Assembly: GCA_003142095.1 (NCBI GenBank)
Contig: PLON01000018.1
Location: forward strand, 1-54,586
Direction of reading: 5' to 3'
Origin: Acidimicrobiaceae bacterium
GTDB taxonomy: Bacteria > Actinomycetota > Acidimicrobiia > Acidimicrobiales > RAAP-2
Length of the DNA: 54,586 nt
In this document: positions 17,173 to 25,114 of the stretch, piece by piece
Position numbering within the stretch: position 1 is the stretch's first letter
How the letters are laid out: the number at the start of each line of letters is the position of its first letter
Notes under the pieces: generated by a model
Seen by the model: only the letters and a program-made list of their open reading frames with translations
The model's database searches: none
What the model was told of the DNA's origin: nothing
Made by a program: the position numbers and the translations under genes

Positions 17173-18537
17173 TTAAATCTCGCGTGCATCGGCCACGTTG
17201 TCGAAGCGAGCAAATTCGCCGCGCCACGTGAGGTGCGCCGTGCGGGTGGGACCGTTTCGGTTTTTTCCGACGATCACTTCCGCGTCGGCTTTCATGTCGT
17301 TGGACACCTCGCCGTAGATCTCAGGACGGAACAGAAACAACACGACGTCGGCGTCTTGTTCGAGTGAACCCGATTCGCGTAGGTCCGACATCATCGGACG
17401 TTTGTCGGCGCGTTCCTCGAGCTTGCGTGATAGCTGTGACAGCGCCACGACGGGACACTCAAGTTCGCGCGCCAGGATCTTCAACGAGCGACTCATCTCC
17501 GATACTTCGACCTGGCGATTCTCGGCGCGACCACGACTGCTCATCAACTGCAGGTAGTCAATAATGACCACCCCGAGATCGCCGTTCTGCTGCTTGATGC
17601 GACGCGCGCGAGCGCGCACGTCCATGATCGTGAGGCTCGGGTTGTCGTCGATGAAGACCTTGGCCGACTGCAAGTACCCAAACGCTTCGTGGGCGCGATT
17701 CCAGTCGGCCTCGGAGAGGTCGCCGGTGCGCAGCTTTGACGAGTCAATGCGCGCCGTCGAGGCGAGAATGCGTTCGGCCAACTCTTGGCGACTCATCTCC
17801 AAGGAGAAGAACAGGGCGGGGCGGTTCACGACCGCGCCGACGTGAATCAAGATACCGAGCGCGAAGGCCGTCTTACCGGTCGCTGGGCGGGCTCCCACGA
17901 TGGTCATGGAACTCTTCTGTAGTCCCTGGAGGATGGCGTCGAGCGACCGATAGCCGGTCTCGAGTCCGTTGAACTGGCCACGCGTTTCGCCGCGCTCTTC
18001 GAGGATGTCGGCCTCACTGAGGAGCAGTCTCTGCAGGGGCGAGACCGAGTCGGTCTTGCGGTCGTCGCCGATGGCGTTGATCTTTCGTTCGGCTTCATCG
18101 ATGAGTCCGACGACGTCGTCGGTCGCCACGTAGGCGTCGTCGACGATCTCGCCGGCGACCGCGATGAGGCGTCGCTGTTGCGCTTTCTCGCGTACAAGCT
18201 CCGCGTAGTGCAGCGAGTTCGCGGCCGAGGGCGTGTTGAGTTGCAGCGACGACAACACTGCGAGCTCGACCGCGACGGCGCCGCGCTCTTGGAGCTTCGC
18301 TTGCACGGTGACGTAGTCAACGGGTTCACCAGCGTGCGCGAGTGCGATGATCGCACTGAAGATCTGTCCGTGCAGAGGACGATAAAAATCCTCGGCCTGA
18401 ACGGTTTCGTACGCAACACTCACGGCTTCTTGGGAGAGCAACATCGCGCCGATCAATGACTCTTCGGCTTCAATGACGCTGGGGGGAACGCGACCGCCCG
18501 GGAGCGAGCGCGTTCGTTCTGTTTCAATCTGCGTCAT
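17173..18537 (-). CDS. dnaB: Replicative DNA helicase DnaB
   Basis: 454 residues. N-terminal DnaB domain (about 18-120), linker, then the RecA-like domain with Walker A GARPATGKT, FFSLEMS, Walker B VVIIDYLQLM, the DLRESG segment and a final KNRNGP motif. Hexameric 5'-3' helicase loaded at oriC. No intein interrupts it, unlike some mycobacterial versions. GGAG precedes the ATG. It lies 161 bases downstream of rplI, as in other Actinomycetota. Confidence 0.97.
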   Translation of the reverse strand: MTQIETERTRSLPGGRVPPSVIEAEESLIGAMLLSQEAVSVAYETVQAEDFYRPLHGQIFSAIIALAHAGEPVDYVTVQAKLQERGAVAVELAVLSSLQLNTPSAANSLHYAELVREKAQQRRLIAVAGEIVDDAYVATDDVVGLIDEAERKINAIGDDRKTDSVSPLQRLLLSEADILEERGETRGQFNGLETGYRSLDAILQGLQKSSMTIVGARPATGKTAFALGILIHVGAVVNRPALFFSLEMSRQELAERILASTARIDSSKLRTGDLSEADWNRAHEAFGYLQSAKVFIDDNPSLTIMDVRARARRIKQQNGDLGVVIIDYLQLMSSRGRAENRQVEVSEMSRSLKILARELECPVVALSQLSRKLEERADKRPMMSDLRESGSLEQDADVVLFLFRPEIYGEVSNDMKADAEVIVGKNRNGPTRTAHLTWRGEFARFDNVADAREI

Positions 18538-18650
18538 AAGACTCCAACGGTTGTCGATATTGGGTGTGCGTCACAAGAACAACAACGTGGGGAAAGCCTG
18601 TGCTTAAACCACCACGAAACACACACTCTCAAACGCCTGTGACATGAGAA

Positions 18651-18675
18651 TCGCCGGGGCGCACGGCCCCGGCGA
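18651..18675 (-). terminator. GC-rich stem-loop after rplI
   Basis: TCGCCGGGG (18651-18659) pairs perfectly with CCCCGGCGA (18667-18675) around a 7-base loop. On the minus strand it lies 23 bases after the rplI stop with only a short T/C tail, the so-called I-shaped terminator common in Actinomycetota. It would separate the ribosomal operon from dnaB. Confidence 0.6.
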
Positions 18676-18698
18676 CGACTACATCAAATCTTCCAAAA

Positions 18699-19145
18699 TT
18701 ACTTCGCGACAACCTCAATCGTGACGGTAGCCTCGACGCCATCAAACAGCGTGGCGGTCGCGGTGGCGCTACCAACGTCCTTCAAATGCTCCGCCAAAGT
18801 GATCGCGTGGCGGTCGAGTGAGATACCCGTGGCGGTGCGAATCGCGTTCACGATGTCGCTCTCACCGATCGAACCGAACAGTCGTCCGTTCGCGCTCGCA
18901 CGTCCCGCGATTGTCAAGGTCGCCTGTTCGATGAGTGCCTTTTGCGCTTCGGCGGCGTCACGGCTTTTCGCGTCGACGACGTCGCGCGCCTTGCGCATCA
19001 ATGTCGCTTGCGCCTCGGTTGACAAGCTTGCTGGCAGCGCCGCACCCGACGGCAACAAGAAGTTACGCGCGTAGCCGTTCTTCACGTCAACGATGTCGCC
19101 GCGTCGACCGAGTCCATGAACGTCGCTTCGTAGGAGGACCTTCAT
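18699..19145 (-). CDS. rplI: 50S ribosomal protein L9
   Basis: 148 residues, standard length. The N-terminal domain has the L9 signature [20 protein letters not shown], then a long connecting helix, then the C-terminal rRNA-binding domain. Last gene of rpsF-ssb-rpsR-rplI. Its ATG overlaps the rpsR stop by 4 bases, and a GC-rich stem-loop follows. Confidence 0.97.
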   Translation of the reverse strand: MKVLLRSDVHGLGRRGDIVDVKNGYARNFLLPSGAALPASLSTEAQATLMRKARDVVDAKSRDAAEAQKALIEQATLTIAGRASANGRLFGSIGESDIVNAIRTATGISLDRHAITLAEHLKDVGSATATATLFDGVEATVTIEVVAK

Positions 19146-19615
19146 TCGCTGGCCTCCGGCGCGCTCACGGCCTCAAGAACCTCGGCGGCGACGCTGGCGT
19201 CATCAATCAAGTCGCCCTCAACCGCAGGAGTCTCTACGGGCGCCTCAGCGTTGTCACGACTCGGGCGCGGTCCGCGCGGTCCGCGATCATCGCGGCCGCC
19301 GTCACGACCTCCGTCACGGCCACGGCCACCACGGCGCTCGGTCACGGTGCGCTGCGTGTAAGGCAACAGCGCCAGTTCGCGCGCCGTTTTGATGGCGTCA
19401 CTCACGTCGCGCTGGTGCTGCTGGCAGTTACCTGAGACTTTGCGGCCGCGAATCTTGCCGCGGTCCGAGATGTATTTGCGCAACTGCGCGAGGTCCTTGT
19501 AGTCGACGCGGTCGACGCCGTGCTGACAGAACGAGCAGGGCTTCTTCTTCGCGCCGCGACGAATGTCAATCTTCGGCGCGCGCTTTGGCGGTTTGGGGTT
19601 ATTAATACGTGGCAT
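19142..19615 (-). CDS. rpsR: 30S ribosomal protein S18 with C-terminal RG-rich and acidic extension
   Basis: 157 residues, about twice the usual 75-90. The S18 core (1-90) is of the zinc-binding type: Cys27, Cys30, Cys64 and His67. It is followed by an Arg-Gly-Asp low-complexity stretch (about 94-120) and an acidic tail (about 121-157). The extension is in the same frame and the stop overlaps rplI, so it is part of the gene rather than a misread end. S18 binds S6 on the 30S platform. The ATG overlaps the ssb stop by one base (TAATG). Confidence 0.93.
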   Translation of the reverse strand: MPRINNPKPPKRAPKIDIRRGAKKKPCSFCQHGVDRVDYKDLAQLRKYISDRGKIRGRKVSGNCQQHQRDVSDAIKTARELALLPYTQRTVTERRGGRGRDGGRDGGRDDRGPRGPRPSRDNAEAPVETPAVEGDLIDDASVAAEVLEAVSAPEASE

Positions 19616-20073
19616 TAGAAGGGCTCCTCGTCAAAGGCGTGGCTACTGGGTTCGTTGGTGCGCGGGGCGGGTCGATCGCTGGACGAGCCAGACGAAAAGT
19701 TCGATCCCTCGGCGCGCGGGGTCTTGGTGACGACGGCGGTCGCGAAACGAAGCGACGGCGCAATCTCGTCGGCGTTGATCTCGACGATGGAGCGCTTGTC
19801 GCCGTTCTCGGTCTCCCAACTGCGCTGCTCGAGACGTCCCGAGACGATGACCCGGGTGCCTTTCGCGAGCGAGTTGGCGGCGTTTTCGGCCATGGCGCCA
19901 TATCCCGTGACTTCGAAGTACGAGACGCGCTCTTCCCACTCTTGAGTCTGGCGGTTCTGCCAGCGACGGTTCACGGCGATCGAGAGGCGCACGGCCGCCT
20001 GACCGCTGTTCAAGAACTTGAGTTCGGGGTCGCGGGTGATGTTCCCCACGACGGTGATGGTGTTGTCAGCCAT
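19615..20073 (-). CDS. ssb: Single-stranded DNA-binding protein
   Basis: 152 residues. OB-fold 1-110 ([17 protein letters not shown] ... [14 protein letters not shown]), a Ser/Pro/Arg-rich flexible linker and the acidic tip FDEEPF that recruits repair and replication proteins. AAGGAG precedes the ATG. It lies between rpsF and rpsR in the conserved operon. Confidence 0.96.
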   Translation of the reverse strand: MADNTITVVGNITRDPELKFLNSGQAAVRLSIAVNRRWQNRQTQEWEERVSYFEVTGYGAMAENAANSLAKGTRVIVSGRLEQRSWETENGDKRSIVEINADEIAPSLRFATAVVTKTPRAEGSNFSSGSSSDRPAPRTNEPSSHAFDEEPF

Positions 20074-20102
20074 AGTTTCTCCTTAGCGGTTCGCGCCCGA
20101 AC

Positions 20103-20423
20103 TTACGCTTGGGCCGTAACACGGCCGGCGTTCGCTCGTACGTGGCGACGAAAGATCTTGAAGCGAAGGACTTCGTCCGAGAGAGTCAAGATGCGGTCAA
20201 GCTCGTCGACAGTCGTCGATTCGCCGCTGAACTCCACGAGGACGTAGTACCCCTCTTTGCGCTTGTTGATCTCGTACGCCAAGGGACGCTTTCCCCAACG
20301 GTCGATGTTTCCCGGGGTTCCGGCGTTAGCGCGGATGGTTTCTAATGCGCGGTCGAGGGCGATTTGGATCGCCTGCGCGTCGACGGTCGTGTCGAACACG
20401 ATCATGGTTTCATAGGGCCTCAT
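20103..20423 (-). CDS. rpsF: 30S ribosomal protein S6
   Basis: 106 residues; RPYETMIVFD at the N-terminus and GKRPLAYEINKRKEGYYVLVEF in the core are S6 signatures. First gene of the rpsF-ssb-rpsR-rplI operon, with AAGGAAAAAGG before the ATG. S6 pairs with S18 on the 30S platform, and the pair autoregulates this operon in many bacteria through a leader RNA. Confidence 0.96.
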   Translation of the reverse strand: MRPYETMIVFDTTVDAQAIQIALDRALETIRANAGTPGNIDRWGKRPLAYEINKRKEGYYVLVEFSGESTTVDELDRILTLSDEVLRFKIFRRHVRANAGRVTAQA

Positions 20424-20544
20424 GGCCTTTTTCCTTTCCCTCTGGTCCGAAACGTGTTCGGGCTCTGCGGAAACAGAGCAGGGTTATGTGGTATTTCCCC
20501 ACGCTTGTGGGAAAGAAGAGTCTACCGGCTGGATCGATTTTTGG
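20424..20544 (-). promoter_or_regulatory. rpsF leader with hairpins, candidate S6:S18 binding site
   Basis: 121 bases between panB and rpsF, read on the minus strand. Hairpins visible in order: CCCAC/GTGGG with loop AAGC; GCTCTG/CAGAGC with the six-base loop TTTCCG (plus-strand 20462-20479); and CCGAA/TTCGG just before the RBS. S6:S18 leader RNAs in other bacteria display an unpaired CCG that mimics 16S rRNA. The loop here contains CCG, but the match to the motif is my inference. Confidence 0.35.
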
Positions 20545-21366
20545 CTAATTCGTCAATTCTTCGGGGTTGGCGTAGGTCTCGTCGGGCCCGGGAAATTCGC
20601 CCGATCGCACGTCACTCGCGTAGTGGGCAATCGCCTCGGTGATCAGGGAGTTGAGATCGGCGTACTGGCGCACAAACTTGGCGGGCTTGGTCTTGGCGAG
20701 TCCGAGCAGGTCGTGAAAGACGAGCACCTGTCCGTCGGTGTCGGGACCGGCGCCAATGCCGATGGTGGGAATATCGAGCGCCTCGGTGATGCGCGTACCG
20801 ACCACGCTCGGGACGCCTTCGATGACGACGGCGAAGACGCCTTCGTCCTGGAGGATCTTGGCGTCACGTTGCAGTTGCTCAGCGGCCTCGCGCGTCTTCG
20901 CCTGGACCTTGAACCCGCCAAAGGCCATCACGCTCTGGGGCGTCAGGCCGAGGTGCGCCATCACCGGTATTTCGGCGTCGAGGATCGCGCGCACCACTTC
21001 GCGGCGAACGCGCCCACCCTCGAGCTTCACGCTGTCGGCGCCGCTTCGAATCAGTAAGGCCGCGTTACGTACGCTGTCGGCGACGCTCAGGTGATAGCTC
21101 AACCACGGCATGTCCGCGACCACGTGAACGTCGGGCTTCGCGGCAGCCACCGCGCGCACGTGATGACACATGTCTTCCACACTGACGTGCAGGGTGTCTT
21201 CGTGACCAAGGACAACATTCGCGAGCGAGTCACCGACGAGGAGAATGTCCACGCCGGCCGCGGCGGCGAGGCGCGCGCCCGGTTCGTCGTAGGCGGTCAC
21301 CATGACGAGCGGCGCGGCGCCCAGGCGGCGCTTGTGCGCTTTGATCTGTGGCGCTGAGAGTTTCAC
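20545..21366 (-). CDS. panB: 3-methyl-2-oxobutanoate hydroxymethyltransferase
   Basis: I start at the GTG at 21366, with GAGGTGG upstream and a 4-base GTGA overlap with the DUF5318 gene; a longer open frame begins at 21480. The 273-residue length is normal. Signatures are VGDSLANVVLGHEDTLHVS (Mg2+ Asp), the catalytic Glu in VVIEGVPS and MAHLGLTPQS. PanB makes ketopantoate, the first committed step of pantothenate/CoA synthesis, from the valine precursor 2-oxoisovalerate and methylene-tetrahydrofolate. The panCDE genes are not in the window. Confidence 0.95.
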   Translation of the reverse strand: MKLSAPQIKAHKRRLGAAPLVMVTAYDEPGARLAAAAGVDILLVGDSLANVVLGHEDTLHVSVEDMCHHVRAVAAAKPDVHVVADMPWLSYHLSVADSVRNAALLIRSGADSVKLEGGRVRREVVRAILDAEIPVMAHLGLTPQSVMAFGGFKVQAKTREAAEQLQRDAKILQDEGVFAVVIEGVPSVVGTRITEALDIPTIGIGAGPDTDGQVLVFHDLLGLAKTKPAKFVRQYADLNSLITEAIAHYASDVRSGEFPGPDETYANPEELTN

Positions 21367-21788
21367 TCGCCCACCTCGTGAGCGAACGACACACTGCGAC
21401 GAGAGCGTCGACCTCCGGCCGACCACTTGCGCACGAGGTGATGAAACGAGCACTCGACACACACTTCCACCGCGTAACACTGCACCGGTTCTTCGCGACG
21501 TTCGAGCTTCAACAACTCGGCCCGAGTTGAGGGGCAGGTTCCGCCCGACGGCAGACGCGCGCCAAAGACATAGGTCACTTCGACCAGTTCAGCGTCGCCA
21601 CAAACGGGACAGGTCTCGCCGGTTTTTCGTCCGATGTTGCGCGCCGCACGGAGCAGTTCGGGGTGCGCGTCACAGATGTCTTCGTGGCGCAGCAGCCCCG
21701 CCGCCAGCTTCGCCAGCAGTGCGTGGCGCACCAGCCCGAACTCCACCACGGCCCCATCGGCGGTACTCGAACGGAATCGCTTATCCAT
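21363..21788 (-). CDS. DUF5318 family protein
   Basis: I place the start at the ATG at 21788 (MDKRFRSST), giving 141 residues; a longer frame without homology runs to 22109. The order of motifs matches the actinobacterial DUF5318 family: a short helical N-terminus, CDAHPELLRAARNIG, a CPVCG pair, VTYVFG, then VCVECSFHHLV with a second Cys pair. The four cysteines suggest a zinc site. The gene sits beside the PadR-ino1 unit in mycobacteria too. Here it is divergent from padR (83 bases apart) and coupled to panB. Function unknown. Confidence 0.85.
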   Translation of the reverse strand: MDKRFRSSTADGAVVEFGLVRHALLAKLAAGLLRHEDICDAHPELLRAARNIGRKTGETCPVCGDAELVEVTYVFGARLPSGGTCPSTRAELLKLERREEPVQCYAVEVCVECSFHHLVRKWSAGGRRSRRSVSFAHEVGE

Positions 21789-21840
21789 TACGGGTGATGC
21801 TACAACCGCTAAATACATGGTCTGTACGCACACCGTCACG

Positions 21841-21864
21841 TTCGATATATCGAAGTGATATACT
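21841..21864. promoter_or_regulatory. Palindromic operator and -10 of the PadR gene
   Basis: A perfect 14-bp palindrome TTCGATATATCGAA (21841-21854) lies directly before TATACT (21859-21864), a good -10 hexamer. The -10 ends only 7 bases before the GTG at 21872, so transcription probably starts at or next to the start codon (leaderless). A regulator bound to the palindrome would block the promoter, consistent with PadR autorepression, and could also reach the divergent DUF5318-panB promoter. Confidence 0.55.
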
Positions 21865-21871
21865 CGATCGC

Positions 21872-22480
21872 GTGTTAGACATTGCCATCCTGGGCCTGCT
21901 GATGGAACGTGATCACCACGGCTACGAAGTGCGCACGCAACTGCGCGACCGCCTCGGAATGTGGGCGAATGTCTCCTTCGGCTCGATCTACCCCGCGCTG
22001 GCGCGTCTCGAACGACACGGTTTCGTCGAAGCCGTCTTGCCGGTAGCGCCACGACTGAGCACTCTCTCAACCGGTTCCCTCTCCGGCGAACGGGCGTCCC
22101 TACGCTCACTGCGCGCCACGACCGGAATCGGTCGACGCGGTCGCAAGGTGTATCGCATCACCGACGCTGGTCGCCAAGAGTTCGTGGCGTTGCTCAGTGA
22201 CCCCTCAACGCTCGACTCGGCGAAAAACTTCTCGTTACGAATGGCTCTCGCGAAGCACCTGACGCCCACCCGGCGCGTCAGTCTCTTGGAGAGGCGCCGC
22301 GCCGACCTGCTTGAGCGTCTCGCCGAAGTACGCGCTGGCGCAGTCAACGAGCGACTCGACGACTACGCGCATGGCGTGATGGAACACGCCGCGCGGGGTG
22401 TCGAACTGGATCTCGCGTGGATCGACGACTTGTTGAACACCGAACGTAGTAACCAGACCTTCGCGAACGAAGCGAAGTAG
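21872..22480 (+). CDS. PadR-family transcriptional regulator
   Basis: GTG start at 21872, which matches the family's start at [13 protein letters not shown]; the frame extends further upstream without homology. 202 residues: winged-helix PadR domain ([25 protein letters not shown]), a roughly 40-residue Ser/Arg-rich insertion in the wing before [11 protein letters not shown], then a C-terminal helical dimerisation region. The insertion also occurs, as I recall, in the mycobacterial neighbour of ino1. It precedes ino1 by 11 bases, probably as one transcript, and likely controls inositol synthesis. The ligand is unknown. Confidence 0.88.
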   Translation: MLDIAILGLLMERDHHGYEVRTQLRDRLGMWANVSFGSIYPALARLERHGFVEAVLPVAPRLSTLSTGSLSGERASLRSLRATTGIGRRGRKVYRITDAGRQEFVALLSDPSTLDSAKNFSLRMALAKHLTPTRRVSLLERRRADLLERLAEVRAGAVNERLDDYAHGVMEHAARGVELDLAWIDDLLNTERSNQTFANEAK

Positions 22481-22491
22481 GAAAGGAAGCC

Positions 22492-23583
22492 ATGAAGAAG
22501 ATTCGTGTGGCTATTGCGGGCGTGGGCAACTGTGCCAGTTCACTCATCCAGGGCGTGACGTACTACCGCGACGCCAAAGCAGGCGACCACGTACCCGGCC
22601 TCATGCACGTCGAGCTCGGCGGGTACCACGTGAGCGACTTGGAGTTCGTGGCGGCCTTTGACGTCGACGCTTCCAAGGTCGGCAACGACCTCGGTAAGGC
22701 CATCGAGGGCGGCATGAACAACACGCTGAAGTTCGCCGACGTCCCGTCGCTCGGCGTAATGGTCCAACGCGGACCAACGCTCGACGGGCTGAACAAGTAC
22801 TACCGCGCCGTCATTGACGAGTCCCCCTTTGAGGCCGTCGACGTCGCCCAGGCTCTGCGCGACGCGAAGGCCGAAGTGCTCGTGTCGTACTTGCCCGTGG
22901 GCTCCGAGGACGCTCAGCGCTACTACGCTCAGGCGGCCATTGACGCGGGCGTCGCCTTCGTCAACGCCATTCCCGTCTTCATCGCGTCGGACCCCAAGTG
23001 GGCGAGGAAGTTCGCCGACGCGGGTGTGCCGATCATCGGCGACGACATCAAGAGCCAGGTCGGCGCCACGATTGTGCACCGTGTCCTTACCCGACTCTTC
23101 GAGGACCGCGGTCTGACCCTCGACCACACCTACCAACTCAACGTCGGCGGGAACATGGACTTTAAGAACATGCTCGATCGCGACCGCCTCGAGTCGAAGA
23201 AGGTCTCGAAGACCCAGGCTGTGACCTCACAGCTCGAACTGAACAACCTGGACCCCGACGACGTGCACATCGGCCCGAGTGACCACGTACCGTGGCTGGC
23301 CGACCGCAAGTGGGCCTATATCCGTATGGAGGGCCGCAACTTCGGCGACGCGCCGCTCAACATCGAGCTCAAGCTTGAAGTCTGGGACTCGCCCAACTCC
23401 GCTGGCGTCATCATCGACGCCGTGCGCTGCGCCAAAGTTGCCCTCGACCGTGGTATCGGCGGGCCGTTGCTGGGACCGTCGGCGTACTTCATGAAGTCGC
23501 CGCCCGTGCAGTTCCACGACGACGTGGCTCACGACATGATCGATTCATTCGCTGCCGGCGCGGAGAACCCCGTCTGGCCGTAA
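22492..23583 (+). CDS. ino1: myo-inositol-1-phosphate synthase
   Basis: 363 residues, typical of actinobacterial Ino1. N-terminal Rossmann segment [16 protein letters not shown]. Catalytic-region signatures are [27 protein letters not shown] and the KVSKTQAV lysines. It converts glucose-6-phosphate to myo-inositol-1-phosphate with NAD+ as internal cofactor. This is the entry to phosphatidylinositol and, in Actinomycetota that have it, mycothiol. AGGAAAGGAAG precedes the ATG. A strong bidirectional terminator follows. Confidence 0.96.
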   Translation: MKKIRVAIAGVGNCASSLIQGVTYYRDAKAGDHVPGLMHVELGGYHVSDLEFVAAFDVDASKVGNDLGKAIEGGMNNTLKFADVPSLGVMVQRGPTLDGLNKYYRAVIDESPFEAVDVAQALRDAKAEVLVSYLPVGSEDAQRYYAQAAIDAGVAFVNAIPVFIASDPKWARKFADAGVPIIGDDIKSQVGATIVHRVLTRLFEDRGLTLDHTYQLNVGGNMDFKNMLDRDRLESKKVSKTQAVTSQLELNNLDPDDVHIGPSDHVPWLADRKWAYIRMEGRNFGDAPLNIELKLEVWDSPNSAGVIIDAVRCAKVALDRGIGGPLLGPSAYFMKSPPVQFHDDVAHDMIDSFAAGAENPVWP

Positions 23584-23602
23584 TGCGTGCGTTTTGCAGT
23601 GA

Positions 23603-23630
23603 AAAGCCCCCCGCCTGAGCGGGGGGCTTT
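23603..23630. terminator. Bidirectional intrinsic terminator
   Basis: AAAGCCCCCCGC (23603-23614), loop CTGA, GCGGGGGGCTTT (23619-23630): a perfect 12-bp stem with A-rich left and T-rich right flanks. It sits between the convergent ino1 and cca genes and can serve both. Confidence 0.9.
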
Positions 23631-23634
23631 CTCT

Positions 23635-25059
23635 TTAGTGATCCTGGTCTGCCCACCACGCACGAAGGCGCCGCGCAGCCTCTTCAACGTCGATCTCGCC
23701 TTCGTCGAGGCGGATCTCCATTAAGAAGTCGAGCGCCTCGCCCACGGCGCGACTCGGCTTGATCCCGAGCAGCTCCATCACTTGCACGCCGTCGAGGGCC
23801 GGGCGAAGTCGACTGAGGTCTTCTTCTTCGCGGAGTTCGCCAATGCGCGCTTCGAGTTCGTCCATGCGTGCGCTCAACATCTGCGCTTTACGCGCGTTGC
23901 GCGTCGTGCAGTCACAACGCGTCAGTTCGTTCAGTTCGTCGAGCAGGTCGCCCGCGTCGCGTACGTAACGGCGCACCGCTCGGTCACTCCAACCAAGTTT
24001 GTAGGTGTGAAAACGCATGTGCAACTCGACCAATGACGCCACGTCATCGATCATGTCTTGGGAGTACTTGAGCGCCGTCATGCGTTGTCGCGTCATGCGT
24101 GCGCCCACCACGTCGTGAAAGCGAAACGTCACCCCTTCTTCGGAGATCGCGCGCGTATTGGGCTTCGCGATGTCGTGAAAAAGAGCGGCAAGGCGGAGAA
24201 CCAACAGCGGGGACGTCTTATCGACGACGGCCCACGTGTGCTTCAGAACGTCCTTGTGCTGGTGTACGGGGTCTTGCTCCAGTTGGAGTTTGGGCAGTTC
24301 GGGAAAGAAGTACTGCGCGAGGCCCGTTCGTACGATGAAGTCGAGTCCCAATGAGGGCTGGGCCGTCAATAGCAACAGGTCGAGCTCGCCGCGGATACGC
24401 TCCGCTGACACCTTGGTGAGCTTTTCGGCCATCGCCGTCGCCGCCGCTTCGAGCGCCGGATCGATTTTCATTTCGAAACGGGCAGCGAATCGCGCGGCGC
24501 GCAACATCCGCAGCGGGTCGTCGCTGAAGAGGATCTCGGGATCGATCGGCGTGCGCAGAACCCGGTCTTGGAGGTCGTGAAAGCCACTGAAGTAGTCAAA
24601 CAGCGTCTGAACGCCAATGGTTTCCGCGTTCAGGGCCACGACGTCGAGGGCCAAGGCGTTAATGGTGAAGTCACGTCGCGAGAGGTCGGCCTCGAGCGAG
24701 TCACCCCACTCGACTGAGGGCTTACGCGAGTAGTCGACATAGGCCTCGGAGCGAAACGTGGTGACTTCCACCTTGATGGAACTCTCGCGAAGCGTCCCCC
24801 CGATCGTGCCAAAGGCGCGACCCTGCTCCCAGAGCGCGCTGCAGAGCGGCTTCATGAGTCGTTCAATGTCGTCCGGACGGGCGTTCGTGGTGAAGTCAAT
24901 CTCGTAGTCGTCGCGGCGCGGCTCGTCGAGCAACGCATCACGCACGGACCCGCCAACGGCGTAGAGCGAGAAGCCCGCAGCGGCGAATGCTTCGGCGAGT
25001 GAACGCGACGAACGAGCGAGTTCACCGAGTTGATCGTGGGCGTTCGTGAAGGAAGTCAC
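23635..25059 (-). CDS. cca: CCA tRNA nucleotidyltransferase with HD domain
   Basis: I start at the GTG at 25059 (474 residues); the open frame continues to 25341 without homology and would overlap the divergent gene. Head domain with GGSVRDALL, DYEIDFTT and RRDFTINALA (class II nucleotidyltransferase), neck/body domains, then an HD domain with ALFHDIAKP. It adds or repairs the 3' CCA of tRNAs. Actinobacterial genomes place it (pcnA/cca) next to DUF6049 and murJ, as here. Confidence 0.93.
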   Translation of the reverse strand: MTSFTNAHDQLGELARSSRSLAEAFAAAGFSLYAVGGSVRDALLDEPRRDDYEIDFTTNARPDDIERLMKPLCSALWEQGRAFGTIGGTLRESSIKVEVTTFRSEAYVDYSRKPSVEWGDSLEADLSRRDFTINALALDVVALNAETIGVQTLFDYFSGFHDLQDRVLRTPIDPEILFSDDPLRMLRAARFAARFEMKIDPALEAAATAMAEKLTKVSAERIRGELDLLLLTAQPSLGLDFIVRTGLAQYFFPELPKLQLEQDPVHQHKDVLKHTWAVVDKTSPLLVLRLAALFHDIAKPNTRAISEEGVTFRFHDVVGARMTRQRMTALKYSQDMIDDVASLVELHMRFHTYKLGWSDRAVRRYVRDAGDLLDELNELTRCDCTTRNARKAQMLSARMDELEARIGELREEEDLSRLRPALDGVQVMELLGIKPSRAVGEALDFLMEIRLDEGEIDVEEAARRLRAWWADQDH

Positions 25060-25114
25060 TGCGAATGAAGGGTAATCGCGCCAAAGGTCGCGTCCGCACG
25101 AAGGTAGCCTGTGA

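Noticed and set aside
21363-22109. Extended N-terminus of the DUF5318 gene
   Set aside because: The first 107 codons lie antisense to padR and show no homology; the family start fits the ATG at 21788.
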